Of a stretch of DNA of 64,000 nt, positions 1 to 9,298 are shown piece by piece. Source of the stretch: Pedobacter soli (GTDB lineage Bacteria; Bacteroidota; Bacteroidia; Sphingobacteriales; Sphingobacteriaceae); the NCBI RefSeq assembly GCF_900101435.1, contig NZ_FMZH01000002.1:186001-250000 (forward strand), written 5' to 3'. Below the pieces are notes generated by a model. That model did no database searches, had not been told where the DNA came from, and saw only the letters and a list, made by a program, of their open reading frames with translations. A program made the translations under genes and the position numbers. Each line of letters starts with the position of its first letter. The stretch's first letter is position 1.

Positions 1-327
1 TCCTTTTTCCTGGTAAAGTTTACCTAAGGCAATCGGGTACATATCATTCTGCGGATTTTTTTTAATCTCTTTCTTCACCGCCTTTTCGGCCACATCGTAA
101 CGTTTTAGCTTAAGCAGAGTGTTAAAATAAAAGTCAAAATAGCCATCATTATTCGGTATCGCATAAAGTTTTTCGAGCAAAACCAATGCTTTTTCATAAT
201 CGCCATCCTGGTAGTATTGTACAGCTAAAGTACTTTCATCGGGTGCTATGGGCTGGCTGGGCCTGAAAATCTGAGCATTAGCCCCCAGTGTAAACGATAA
301 GAATATGATGAAAAGCAAACGGTTCAT
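1..327 (-). CDS. Tetratricopeptide-repeat exported protein, 5' part only
   Basis: The reading frame starts at an ATG on the minus strand at 327 and stays open to the window edge, giving 109 residues. The first 19 or so residues (MNRLLFIIFLSFTLGANAQ) look like a signal peptide cleaved after NAQ. From about residue 32 the pattern of alternating small and aromatic residues (QYYQDGDYEKALVLLEKLY, then a second helix pair) is typical of TPR units, so the mature protein is probably a periplasmic protein-protein interaction scaffold. The C-terminal part lies outside the window, so the full architecture and function cannot be given. Confidence 0.75.
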   Translation of the reverse strand, partial: MNRLLFIIFLSFTLGANAQIFRPSQPIAPDESTLAVQYYQDGDYEKALVLLEKLYAIPNNDGYFDFYFNTLLKLKRYDVAEKAVKKEIKKNPQNDMYPIALGKLYQEKG

Positions 328-525
328 AAACCCTAAATTATAAGTTTTAAATGTAACATTTTAATACCTGATTAGCTAAACCACTATCTTATCTAAAACG
401 TATTTTAAATGTTACCTGTATTTTATTTTGTGTATATGTTATAAATACTAAATTGAACCACGACTTATTATTGCTGGCGCAGGTAACATTGTTAGTGTAA
501 ATCGTGGTTAAGTGATTGTGATACT

Positions 526-533
526 TATTTTTG
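526..533 (+). promoter_or_regulatory. Possible -7 box of the S9-like / histidine kinase operon
   Basis: TATTTTTG matches the Bacteroidota -7 consensus TAnnTTTG and lies 22 bases before the ATG at 556. No convincing TTTG -33 element is seen at the expected distance, so the call is tentative. Confidence 0.3.
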
Positions 534-555
534 TTATCCCGTTGAGGATTTATTT

Positions 556-2439
556 ATGTTAAAAAGGATTTTTCTATTGTTTATGGTTGCGTTTATTTTT
601 GCCTGTAAAGGGAAGAATGATAGTACAATACCTGTGGATGATTTTTTTAAAACGCAGGATAAAGCCTATTACCGCATATCGCCTGATGGGAAAAGCCTCT
701 CGTATTTAAAGCTGCAGAACAAGAAACTCGAACTGTTTGCCGAAGATCTGGCCAGTGGAAAAAGTGTGCAGCTTACACATCTGAATGATAAGAGTATCAG
801 TTTTCATTTCTGGACCAGCAATAACGAATTGATTTATTATACAGAAGATGAATCAAAAGAGCGCAGATCTGATTTATTTGTGATCAACAAAGACGGCAGC
901 AAACAGGTTCAATTATACAGTAACGAAAAAAGCAGGTTAAGAGTAATTGAAGACCAGCTGATTGATGATAAATACATCATCGTTTCATCCAATAAACGCG
1001 ATTCGACCCTTTTTGACGTTTACCGCCTAAATGTGCGTAATGGCCTAATGGATATTCTGGCTCAAAATCCAGGCAATTTTAGTCGCTGGATGACCGATTG
1101 CAGGGGTGAGTTAATGCTGGCCATTGCCAGTGATGGCGTGAATGAAACTTTAATGTACCGCGAAAATCCGGGCAAGGCTTTCAAACCCGTAATATCCAAC
1201 AACTTCGAAACCACTTTGCAGCCGATCGCCTTTTCAGAAGCTAAATCTCATACACTATATGCAATTTCCAGCGTTAACCGCGATAAAAATGCACTGGTAG
1301 AACTCGATTTGCTTACCGGAAAGGAAAAACGGGTGCTTTTTGCCAATGATACATTAAACGTTGTAGATGCCACTTACTCGCGTTTCAGGAAAAAAATGCT
1401 TTTTGCAACATACGAAACCTGGAAAAGAGAGAAATATTACCTTGACGACAGCACAAAACTGGCTTATTCAAAAATAGATCAGCTTTTGCCGGGTACCGAG
1501 TGGATTATTGCCGATAAGGATAGAACCGATAAAGTATTTGTAATACGCACTTTTACCGATAAAAATCCGGGTTCTTATTATTTGTACTCCGCTGCAGATA
1601 ATAAACTGAAGAAACTAACGGATGTGAGTCCCGCTATTAAACCTGAAGATATGAGCGCCATGACGCCCATCAGTTTTAAAAGCAGCGATGGTTTAACCAT
1701 TAATGGTTATTTAACCCTGCCTAAAGATAAAAAAGCAGTTAATTTGCCGGTTGTGGTTTTCCCGCATAATGGGCCAAAAGCCAGAAACAGCTGGGGTTAC
1801 AATGCCGAAGTGCAGTTTTTGGCCAATTGTGGTTATGCCGTTTTACAGGTAAACTACCGTGGTTCTACAGGTTATGGCAAATCATTTTATGCTGCAGGCT
1901 TTAAAGAATGGGGCGATAAAATACAAAATGATGTAAACGATGGGGCCAGATGGCTCATTGCACAAAAAATTGCTAACCCGAAACGTATCGCTATTTATGG
2001 CAATGGTTTCGGCGGCTATATTGCCTTAAATTGTTTGTATAAAAATCCCGATCTTTATAAATGCGGCGGATCTAATTCTGGTGTAATTAACCTGTTTAGT
2101 TACCTGAAAACTTTCCCACCGTTTTTAAAAGCTAAATTGCAAATGTATTACGAAATTGTAGGCAATCCTGTAACCGAAACAGATTACATGCGCTTCGCGT
2201 CGCCTGTGTTTCATGCCGACCGGTTTAAATCGCCTATTTTTATTGCGCAAAACCCGAAGGATCCGAGCGTGAACGTAGCAGAAGGCGTGCAGTTTATTAA
2301 GGAACTTAAAAAGCGCAATGTTCAGGTTACTTATATCGAAAAAGAAGAAGGACCCAACCCGGTAATACGCCAGCAGGGAAGAACTGCTTTGTACAAGGCT
2401 TTAGAAGAATTTTTACAAGAAAACCTGGGAAAGAAATAG
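556..2439 (+). CDS. S9 (prolyl oligopeptidase)-family lipoprotein with degenerate catalytic triad
   Basis: 627 residues. The N-terminus is a lipoprotein signal with lipobox FAC (Cys17). Residues about 30-370 look like a beta-propeller built of WD/TolB-like strands, and 390-625 an alpha/beta-hydrolase domain, which is the S9 layout. The nucleophile elbow that normally reads GGSYGG is GNGFGG here (482-487), placing Gly484 where the catalytic Ser should be. The usual GH at the catalytic His reads GP (Gly599-Pro600). Asp569 is kept. The protein is therefore predicted to be peptidase-inactive and may bind rather than cut peptides. It is separated by only 3 bases from the downstream histidine kinase, suggesting a sensory or accessory role at the cell envelope. 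The family assignment is firm; the loss of activity is inference from the motifs. Confidence 0.85.
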   Translation: MLKRIFLLFMVAFIFACKGKNDSTIPVDDFFKTQDKAYYRISPDGKSLSYLKLQNKKLELFAEDLASGKSVQLTHLNDKSISFHFWTSNNELIYYTEDESKERRSDLFVINKDGSKQVQLYSNEKSRLRVIEDQLIDDKYIIVSSNKRDSTLFDVYRLNVRNGLMDILAQNPGNFSRWMTDCRGELMLAIASDGVNETLMYRENPGKAFKPVISNNFETTLQPIAFSEAKSHTLYAISSVNRDKNALVELDLLTGKEKRVLFANDTLNVVDATYSRFRKKMLFATYETWKREKYYLDDSTKLAYSKIDQLLPGTEWIIADKDRTDKVFVIRTFTDKNPGSYYLYSAADNKLKKLTDVSPAIKPEDMSAMTPISFKSSDGLTINGYLTLPKDKKAVNLPVVVFPHNGPKARNSWGYNAEVQFLANCGYAVLQVNYRGSTGYGKSFYAAGFKEWGDKIQNDVNDGARWLIAQKIANPKRIAIYGNGFGGYIALNCLYKNPDLYKCGGSNSGVINLFSYLKTFPPFLKAKLQMYYEIVGNPVTETDYMRFASPVFHADRFKSPIFIAQNPKDPSVNVAEGVQFIKELKKRNVQVTYIEKEEGPNPVIRQQGRTALYKALEEFLQENLGKK

Positions 2440-2442
2440 GGT

Positions 2443-4116
2443 ATGGCCTTAGATAAAAAAAGCGGTTACCGTAAAAACTTTTCACTAGGGGTAACCTTTA
2501 TTGTACTCATATCAATCCTCTTTATCTTATCGCTGTTTCTGGCCTTTAATTACAGCAAGAAATCGATAGAAAATGATTTTGTTTCTGAAAAAGTAAACGT
2601 ACTGGAGCAGAGCATTAAGCCATACAATGATTTCTTTCAGAACAAAATGCCCGAAATTTCTTACTATAGCGGCTATTTAGATTCTTCAACTGCTTCGAAA
2701 TTCGTTGATACGGTAATGCTCAAGTACCCGTTTATTTCGCGGGTTACTTTTTACGATACAGAGGTAAAAGTTGCACCGGTACGAGATGGTATTAATGCCA
2801 ATTATCTGGGAATTGGACCAAAATCAATTTATCAGTTCGGAAAAGGCATCAGCCCCGATTCAATAAAAGTTTATTCGGAAGAAGATCCCACCTCTTTTAA
2901 TGTTGGCGACGATTTTAATGCCATGGCTTACAAGTTGGCCACTTTTGTTGATCGGTTGGATACTGCTGCTGTACCTACGCAGGAAGAACTTTTTACTAAT
3001 TTTTCGGTAGTAAATTCAAGCGAGAATAAAATTACCTATTTAAATATTCCGCGCCGCGAAGACCTGAAAGTTTATAAGGAGATGATGAAACGGAAGTTAA
3101 ATCCCTCTCCGGTTTACCAGCAGGATGTATTGGTTTTTAAGCTCGATGCGCATCACATCAAAATCGTAAATACACGCCCCTTGCTTTATCAGCACATAAG
3201 TATTGAGCCGCTCACTTACGATCCGATTGACAATTCTGATGAAAATATGAACACAGAGATTGCCCTGCCAGGAGCCTTTTCTGATTTTAAACTCTACTTC
3301 GTTTCGTCTAAATCCTACATCAAAAAAGAGATTTTTATTTACTTTATGCCAATAGCACTCGTGCTTTTACTGGTGTATGGCGTACTCTTGCTGGTTGCAT
3401 TTTTAATTTACCGCAACCTGAACATCAACAGCAAGATGTTTAAACTGCAATACGATTTCGTGAATAACCTGACGCACGAATTTAAAACGCCGGTAAGTGT
3501 AATCAAAATTGCAGGTAACAACATTAAAAGCGCCCCGGCACTGAGTCAGCGGGAGCAGCAGCTTTATGGCAAAATACTCGATGAAGAAGCCGATAAGCTT
3601 AACGGTTTAATGAACAAACTGCTGGCCTTTACCCAGATTGAGAATAAAGCAATTAAATTAAACCAGGAAGAAGTTAATATTGTCGATTTTATTGAAAGTA
3701 CCATCGAATCGCATACGCTTAAACATCCCGATTTTAAAATCACCTATGAAGTAATGGGCTTTAAAACCTTTATTACCGATCCGGTGTTATTGGGGAGTTT
3801 GTTCGATAACCTGGCCGAGAATGCTTACAAGTATTCTAAACCTGAACAGAAAAAATTGCACATTAGTGCCAAGTTAATTAAAGGGGTATTGGTTTTCAGG
3901 TTTACCGATAAAGGGATCGGTATTGCAGCTTCCGAATTGAACAATATTTTTAAGAAATTTTTCCGGATTCAGAACGAATATAACCAAATGGGCAGTGTAG
4001 GCTTGGGTTTGGCATTTTGCAAAGAACTGGTTAACTTTATGGAGGGAGAGATTTCTGTAAAAAGTAAAGTAGGCAGCGGTACAGAATTTAAAATTGTGCT
4101 GCCTTTTAATAGCTAG
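2443..4116 (+). CDS. Sensor histidine kinase
   Basis: 557 residues. A transmembrane helix near 17-38, an extracytoplasmic sensor region of about 250 residues, a second helix near 297-322, then a HisKA domain with the H-box FVNNLTHEFKTP (phospho-acceptor His345) and a HATPase_c domain with N-box DNLAENAYKYS, G1 box DKGIGI and G2 box GLGLAFCKE. There is no HAMP-like linker of clear type. It lies directly after the S9-like lipoprotein and 143 bases before its likely partner response regulator, so it probably phosphorylates that regulator. The signal sensed is unknown; the large periplasmic domain and the adjacent degenerate peptidase suggest an envelope or peptide signal, which is inference. Confidence 0.93.
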   Translation: MALDKKSGYRKNFSLGVTFIVLISILFILSLFLAFNYSKKSIENDFVSEKVNVLEQSIKPYNDFFQNKMPEISYYSGYLDSSTASKFVDTVMLKYPFISRVTFYDTEVKVAPVRDGINANYLGIGPKSIYQFGKGISPDSIKVYSEEDPTSFNVGDDFNAMAYKLATFVDRLDTAAVPTQEELFTNFSVVNSSENKITYLNIPRREDLKVYKEMMKRKLNPSPVYQQDVLVFKLDAHHIKIVNTRPLLYQHISIEPLTYDPIDNSDENMNTEIALPGAFSDFKLYFVSSKSYIKKEIFIYFMPIALVLLLVYGVLLLVAFLIYRNLNINSKMFKLQYDFVNNLTHEFKTPVSVIKIAGNNIKSAPALSQREQQLYGKILDEEADKLNGLMNKLLAFTQIENKAIKLNQEEVNIVDFIESTIESHTLKHPDFKITYEVMGFKTFITDPVLLGSLFDNLAENAYKYSKPEQKKLHISAKLIKGVLVFRFTDKGIGIAASELNNIFKKFFRIQNEYNQMGSVGLGLAFCKELVNFMEGEISVKSKVGSGTEFKIVLPFNS

Positions 4117-4259
4117 AGGTTGGAATGTTGGCTGTTGAAAGGTTGGAAAGTTGTGTTAACCTTCTTACATTACAATGTTTCAACATTAAAACAATAAAAA
4201 AAAGTTGAAAGGATGCAACCTTGTAACCTTTCAACATTACAATATAAATTAATATATAA
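4117..4259. repeat. Low-complexity spacer with inverted repeat between kinase and regulator genes
   Basis: The spacer repeats variants of the words gttgaaaggttgg and tttcaacattacaat. A 9-bp inverted repeat, gttgaaagg at 4204-4212 and cctttcaac at 4227-4235, could form a hairpin just before the regulator gene. No promoter box stands out. Confidence 0.5.
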
Positions 4260-4949
4260 ATGTCTAAAGAAGTAAAAATATTAATCGTAGAAGATGATGA
4301 AAATCTTCGCTTTCTTGTGGCCCATCGCTTAAAGGCAGAGGGATATACTGTGCTCGAGGCAAATGATGGCGATGCAGGTGAAAGGATGATTTTGGCTGAT
4401 CAGCCTGATATTGTTTTATTGGACTGGATGATGCCCGGCAAGCAAGGCGCTGAGGTTTGCGAGCATGTGCGTAAGCAAGGTTTCGAAAACCTGATCATTA
4501 TGATGACTGCCAAAGCGCAGGATGTAGATAAGATCGATGCCTACAACTTTGGAGCATCTGATTACATTACCAAACCCTTTAATATGGATGTTTTGGTAGC
4601 CATGCTGGATAGCAAGGTGAAATTTATTGTGAATAAAGATACTGCCGAAATTCACCGTTTTGGTAATATGGAGCACCACCCGAATATTCATACCTTGTTT
4701 AGGGATGGTAAGAAAATTGAGTTAACCATATTAGAAAACCGTATTTTATTATACTTCTTACGTAATCCGGGTAAGGTAATTAACCGCGATGAGCTGATGC
4801 TGGTAGTTTGGGGTTATAACTCTGATGTGAATACCAGAACGCTTGATATGCACATTGTGCGTCTGCGTAAGAAAATAGAACTGAACCCTGATAATCCGCA
4901 GTTATTACAAACCGTAAGGGGAGTAGGCTACAGGTTTAACGCGGGATAG
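4260..4949 (+). CDS. OmpR/PhoB-family response regulator
   Basis: 229 residues. Receiver domain 1-120 with the acidic pair Asp12-Asp13, phosphorylated Asp55 in LLDWMMPG and the conserved Lys105 in ITKPFN. A winged-helix Trans_reg_C domain follows at about 130-228, with the typical ending TVRGVGYRF. It acts as a DNA-binding transcription factor in the cytoplasm. Its position after the kinase gene at 2443 makes the two a cognate pair. Length and motifs are normal for the family. Confidence 0.95.
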   Translation: MSKEVKILIVEDDENLRFLVAHRLKAEGYTVLEANDGDAGERMILADQPDIVLLDWMMPGKQGAEVCEHVRKQGFENLIIMMTAKAQDVDKIDAYNFGASDYITKPFNMDVLVAMLDSKVKFIVNKDTAEIHRFGNMEHHPNIHTLFRDGKKIELTILENRILLYFLRNPGKVINRDELMLVVWGYNSDVNTRTLDMHIVRLRKKIELNPDNPQLLQTVRGVGYRFNAG

Positions 4950-4963
4950 AGAAATCTAATGTG

Positions 4964-4987
4964 CCGTCAGATGTTGCCATCTGACGG
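4964..4987. repeat. REP-like palindrome downstream of the response regulator
   Basis: Perfect 10-bp arms ccgtcagatg and catctgacgg around a 4-base loop. A second, shorter version (cagatg, gtca, catctg) follows at about 5002-5017. The same GTCAG..CTGAC pattern recurs at 51958-51977. It may end transcription of both convergent genes or be a dispersed palindromic element. Confidence 0.7.
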
Positions 4988-5038
4988 TTATATCTTTATG
5001 CCAGATGGTCACATCTGACATCACCTCAACGCCTTTTA

Positions 5039-6295
5039 TTACGCTCTTTTTAAAGTAAAAATGGTAATCTCAGGTAAAATACCAACCCTGCCCGGGTAAC
5101 CTAAAAAGCCATAGCCAACATTAACATAAAGTTGTTGGAGTTGCTCCTGGTATAAACCTGCCCATTCTTTGTAAATGTATTGGATTGGGCTCCATTGAAT
5201 TTCTTTAAACCTTAGACCAAACTGCATACCATGCGTGTGGCCGCTAAACATGGCATCAATTTGCGGGTATTTTTGCAACACTTCGCCACGCCAGTGCGAT
5301 GGGTCGTGGCTTAGTAAAAGTTTTACCGGTAAATCATCCGTGTTTTTAACCGCCAGTTCCATTTTACCATATTTCGGAAAACGACCCATACCCCAGTTTT
5401 CAACACCCAGAATTCCGATTTCTTCGCCATCTACCTTTAGCCTGCGGTTGTCGTTCATCAACAGGTCGTAGCCCATAATCTTGTGCACATCAACCATGTC
5501 TTTCAGGTTTTTTACTTTAGCCGGCGAAGATTCCTTGCCGAAATAGTAATCGCCATAATCGTGGTTGCCTAGCGATGAGTATACACCTAGCGGTGCTTTT
5601 ACTTTAGAGAAAATGTCCTGGTAATCGCGCACTTCGTTGGTGAGGTTGTTTACCAAATCGCCGGTGAAAAATACAAAATCGGGTTTCTCGGCCAAAAGCA
5701 TTTCAACCCCACCCTTTACAGCGGTTTTGTTATAAAAACTACCCGAGTGGATATCTGAAATCTGGCCCATGGTTATGCCATCGAACGCTTTGGGCAGGTT
5801 TGGCAATATTAAATTTACCCTTCGTACCTGGTAATCGTAGGCGCCTGAAATAATGCCCCAGCTTAACGAAGTTAAAGGAACGGCGGCAGTAACCAGTCCG
5901 GCTTTAACCAAAAACGCTGAACGCGAAATTTTATCGTCTTCCTGGTTGGTTGAAGTTATAGCAGGTGCAGTTGTATGTGTTTTCTTTCTGGTGAGTTTAA
6001 TCCATAACCGGCGTAAATCATCCAGAACCAGGAATGGAAGCATGGCCATTTTGCAGGCCACAGTTAAAAAGAAAGAAACTAAAATGATAGCGCGTAGCGT
6101 AAGAAACAAATTCAGGTAAATGCCACAGAAAACGCCAAAAATAAGCAAGGCACTGTAACCCCAATAGGCAACGGCAAATACTTTTTTGGTATTGGGTTTC
6201 CATTTTTTAAAAACCGAGGTAATGGCTTTAAAACAATAAATATCAAAAGCGATAATAAAAATGCAGGCGGCAATGATAAAAGGTAATCTTCCCAT
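5039..6295 (-). CDS. Membrane-anchored metallophosphoesterase
   Basis: 418 residues. Four hydrophobic segments fill the first 110 residues, followed by a basic linker, a short hydrophobic stretch near 133-150 and the calcineurin-like phosphoesterase domain. The metal-binding motifs are all present: SDIH, TGDL, LGNHDYG, LLSHDP and SGHTHG. This layout matches the YkuE-like/YaeI-like membrane phosphoesterases, which act on phosphoester or pyrophosphate bonds, sometimes in lipid precursors, on the outer face of the inner membrane. The substrate cannot be told from sequence. It is transcribed convergently with the response regulator gene. Confidence 0.88.
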   Translation of the reverse strand: MGRLPFIIAACIFIIAFDIYCFKAITSVFKKWKPNTKKVFAVAYWGYSALLIFGVFCGIYLNLFLTLRAIILVSFFLTVACKMAMLPFLVLDDLRRLWIKLTRKKTHTTAPAITSTNQEDDKISRSAFLVKAGLVTAAVPLTSLSWGIISGAYDYQVRRVNLILPNLPKAFDGITMGQISDIHSGSFYNKTAVKGGVEMLLAEKPDFVFFTGDLVNNLTNEVRDYQDIFSKVKAPLGVYSSLGNHDYGDYYFGKESSPAKVKNLKDMVDVHKIMGYDLLMNDNRRLKVDGEEIGILGVENWGMGRFPKYGKMELAVKNTDDLPVKLLLSHDPSHWRGEVLQKYPQIDAMFSGHTHGMQFGLRFKEIQWSPIQYIYKEWAGLYQEQLQQLYVNVGYGFLGYPGRVGILPEITIFTLKRA

Positions 6296-6377
6296 TTCTG
6301 GTAGGTTTGTAGTAAGTTTTTAAACAAATAAGGCAGGATATTTCGCCTGCCTAAATTAAAGAAATTATAATAGTTTA

Positions 6378-7865
6378 TTATCTGAAATCGTCTTCATCCT
6401 CTTCCTCATCAAATTCGGCATTAAATAAACTGCCAAACATGTCGCTAAAACCAAAGCCGCCGGTTAGGTAATTTTTGCTCAGCTGAGAGTATTCGGCCAG
6501 GCCATGCAGTACAAACTCCATCAGCAATAAGGTTTGATTTTCGCTTAATTTAGGGTGGAATTTTTTAACAGTATCGTATAAACCAGGTACAAGCATCAGT
6601 GCTTTTTTATACTGTGTATTGGTTAAGTTATCGGTTACATCTACATTATTCCCATCGGTAAACCATTCGGTTATTTCGGTGTAAGGATTGGCTGTTTTGC
6701 TTTTTTTCGCTTTTTCCGGATCAGGGAAATAACGGGCAAACAAAGTTTTAACTGCTTTGCCAATTAGGGTGGTGGCTACGTGCGCCGGACCTTCCAGCTC
6801 ACCCTCGTAAACTAATTCTATTTTACCGGTTATGGCCGGAATGATGCCCGCTAAATCTGATAAACGGACAAAGGTGTTTTTCTCACCTGATATCAGCATC
6901 CTTCTTTCAGCTGTACTGATTAAATTTTCGTAAGCAGAAATGGTTAATCTGGCCGATACACCCGATTTCTGATCGATGTACTCACTTTTACGTGCCTCGA
7001 AAGCAATTTGTTCGATCAAATCTTTAAGCAAGCCATCGGCCTCTATATTGGCTTTCTGTTCGGCGGTTAATTTGGCTTCCTGGAAAGTAATTTTGCGCGA
7101 AATTTCGATGCTCTTCGGATAATGGGTTAAAATCTGACTTTCTATCCTGTCTTTTAACGGGGTAACAATGCTTCCGCGATTGGTGTAATCTTCAGGATTT
7201 GCCGTAAATACAAACTGGATATCTAAAGGCAAACGCAATTTAAAACCACGAATCTGGATATCTTTTTCCTGCAGCATATTAAATAAAGCCACCTGAATAC
7301 GTGCCTGTAAATCGGGTAATTCGTTAATGACAAAAATGCTGCGGTGTGCACGCGGGATTAAACCAAAGTGGATTACCCTTTCGTCGTTATAGGTCAGTTT
7401 TAAGGTCGCGGCTTTAATGGGATCAATATCGCCGATCAAATCGGCAACCGTAACATCAGGAGTCGCCAGCTTTTCGGTATAACGTTCGCTACGGTGTAAC
7501 CAGGCAATTTCAGTAGCATCGCCTTTGGTGGCAATTTCATTTTTGGCATACCACGAAATCGGGTTCAGCGGATCATCGAAGATTTCGCTTCCGGCTACGT
7601 AGGGTACGTATTCATCCAGTAAATTAACCATTAAACGGGCAATTCGTGTTTTGGCCTGTCCGCGTAAACCTAAAAGCAGAATATTATGGCGCGATAGAAT
7701 GGCCGTTTGTAATTCGGGAATTACGGTTTCATCATAACCAATAATACCTTCAAATTCTGTTTTCTTATCGCGTAATACTTTAATCAGGTTTTCCCTTAAT
7801 TCTTCCTTAACGCTTCTTGATTTATAGCTGGTGGCCTTTAACTGGCCTAATGTAGTATTTTGCAT
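6378..7865 (-). CDS. MoxR-like AAA+ ATPase (magnesium chelatase subunit I type)
   Basis: 495 residues from the ATG at 7865; a longer frame opens at 7919, but the sequence beginning MQNTTLGQLK is the more natural start because the extra 18 residues are not domain-like. The AAA+ core carries Walker A GLRGQAKT and a Walker B-like FVINELPD, with sensor residues in the FVFTANPED segment. A highly acidic tail (DEEEDEDD) closes the protein. MoxR-type ATPases act as chaperones with von Willebrand A partners, and the next gene on this strand, at 8079-9176, is exactly such a partner, so the two probably assemble together in the cytoplasm. The client is unknown. Confidence 0.88.
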   Translation of the reverse strand: MQNTTLGQLKATSYKSRSVKEELRENLIKVLRDKKTEFEGIIGYDETVIPELQTAILSRHNILLLGLRGQAKTRIARLMVNLLDEYVPYVAGSEIFDDPLNPISWYAKNEIATKGDATEIAWLHRSERYTEKLATPDVTVADLIGDIDPIKAATLKLTYNDERVIHFGLIPRAHRSIFVINELPDLQARIQVALFNMLQEKDIQIRGFKLRLPLDIQFVFTANPEDYTNRGSIVTPLKDRIESQILTHYPKSIEISRKITFQEAKLTAEQKANIEADGLLKDLIEQIAFEARKSEYIDQKSGVSARLTISAYENLISTAERRMLISGEKNTFVRLSDLAGIIPAITGKIELVYEGELEGPAHVATTLIGKAVKTLFARYFPDPEKAKKSKTANPYTEITEWFTDGNNVDVTDNLTNTQYKKALMLVPGLYDTVKKFHPKLSENQTLLLMEFVLHGLAEYSQLSKNYLTGGFGFSDMFGSLFNAEFDEEEDEDDFR

Positions 7866-8078
7866 TTTTGGGTTTAAATGTTGTAAAGTTAATCCGGTTG
7901 AAAGGTTAGGTGTAACCACTCAATCTTCGCTTGCTTTATATAAGGTTTAAGGTCTGGGGTTTAAGGTGTAAGGTCCTCAAAATGCATAAACCTGTTCACA
8001 TATTAATGTTTTTAGGGTTGATTTTGGTAAGAATGGCTATGGGTTTTACCGTAAACCCTTTGCCCTATACCTTCCACC

Positions 8079-9176
8079 TTATTTAACTGTTTTCCTTCTG
8101 TTTTTAATGTAATCTTCAAAAATGTATTCGCCCAACCCGTTTAGCGAGCTGTAAAACGCCCTGCCACCATTTATTTCGGTAAACTGACGTACAAACTGCT
8201 GCAGGTAAGGATCTTTGGCAATCATAAAAGTTGTAATCGGGATTCTTAGGCGCTTGCATTGTGCTGCCATATTCAGGGTTTTGTTAATTACCTTCCGGTC
8301 AAGCCCCATGCTGTTTTTGTAATACTTGCCATTTTCTTTCAAACAGGTAGGTTTACCATCGGTAATCATGAAAATCTGTTTGTTATGTGTCTTCCTTCTG
8401 CGCAGTAAATCTGCTGCAAGTTCTAAACCAGCATAGGTATTGGTGTGATAAGGACCAACCTGCAAATAAGGCAGATCTTTCACGGTAATGGGCCAGGCAT
8501 CGTTACCAAAAACCACAATATCCAATGTATCTTTCGGGTATTTCGTTTTAATCAGTTCGGCAAGCGCCATGGCTACTTTTTTTGCCGGGGTAATCCTGTC
8601 TTCGCCATACAAAATCATAGAGTGCGAAATATCGATCATCAGTACCGTAGAAGTAAGGGTTTTAAAATCTTTTTCTTCTACTTCCAGATCTCGGTCAGTG
8701 AGGGTAAAGTCATTAATGCCATGGTTTATTTGTGCGTTCTGAATAGAAGCAGTCATATCGATCTGGTCTAAGCTATCGCCAAAATTATATTCGCGTCTGT
8801 CGGCATTTTTTTCTTCGCCAATACCCGATTGGTTACTGTTATGGTTCCCGCGACCACTTTTTTTAAGCTTCCCAAAAATTTCATCCAGGGCCGATTTGCG
8901 TATGGTTTGCTCGGTTTTGGCCGTTATTTTAAACTCTCCCGATTGGTTATCTTCTGTCAGGTAACCTTTATCTTTCAAATCATCTATAAAATTACCAATT
9001 CCATAATCGTTATTGGTTAGCTTATATTGTTTGTCGAGTTCATTTAGCCAGCTTAGGGCTTCGGCTGCATCACCTGCGGTATAGTTGAGCAATTCGCTAA
9101 ATAATTTTAGCAATTCATCAAAGCCACCTTTGGGCGTATCGCCCGGCTTGTAATCAGAAAAACGAAAACCTCTCAT
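8079..9176 (-). CDS. VWA-domain protein partnered with MoxR-like ATPase
   Basis: 365 residues. The N-terminal 160 residues are charged and helical. The C-terminal von Willebrand A domain has a complete MIDAS: DISHS (Asp182, Ser184, Ser186), a Thr in NTYAGLELA and the Asp of ITDGKPT. There is no signal peptide or membrane helix, so it acts in the cytoplasm. It is the first gene of a pair with the AAA+ ATPase at 6378-7865, 213 bases downstream. By analogy with other MoxR-VWA systems it should help mature or insert a metal or cofactor into a client complex, but no client gene is next to it. Confidence 0.88.
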   Translation of the reverse strand: MRGFRFSDYKPGDTPKGGFDELLKLFSELLNYTAGDAAEALSWLNELDKQYKLTNNDYGIGNFIDDLKDKGYLTEDNQSGEFKITAKTEQTIRKSALDEIFGKLKKSGRGNHNSNQSGIGEEKNADRREYNFGDSLDQIDMTASIQNAQINHGINDFTLTDRDLEVEEKDFKTLTSTVLMIDISHSMILYGEDRITPAKKVAMALAELIKTKYPKDTLDIVVFGNDAWPITVKDLPYLQVGPYHTNTYAGLELAADLLRRRKTHNKQIFMITDGKPTCLKENGKYYKNSMGLDRKVINKTLNMAAQCKRLRIPITTFMIAKDPYLQQFVRQFTEINGGRAFYSSLNGLGEYIFEDYIKNRRKTVK

Positions 9177-9254
9177 GTGCTTTTATAAACGGATTATCGA
9201 AGATAAAAGTTTCGATTTGCATTAATTTAAGCGGGGTGTCATATTTGAGCGGCA

Positions 9255-9289
9255 CAGACCTCGCAGGTTTTTAAAACCTGCGAGGTCTG
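9255..9289. repeat. Near-perfect 35-bp palindrome
   Basis: Arms cagacctcgcaggttt (9255-9270) and its exact complement (9274-9289) around three bases. It lies between the PfkB kinase stop and the VWA gene start, both on the minus strand, so it could be a terminator, but no U-tract follows on that strand. I recall closely similar palindromes being common in Bacteroidota intergenic regions. Confidence 0.8.
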
Positions 9290-9298
9290 GAGTAGGGG

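Noticed and set aside
4416..4691. Minus-strand frame of 91 residues inside the response regulator
   Set aside because: It is an antisense shadow of a gene with complete family motifs.
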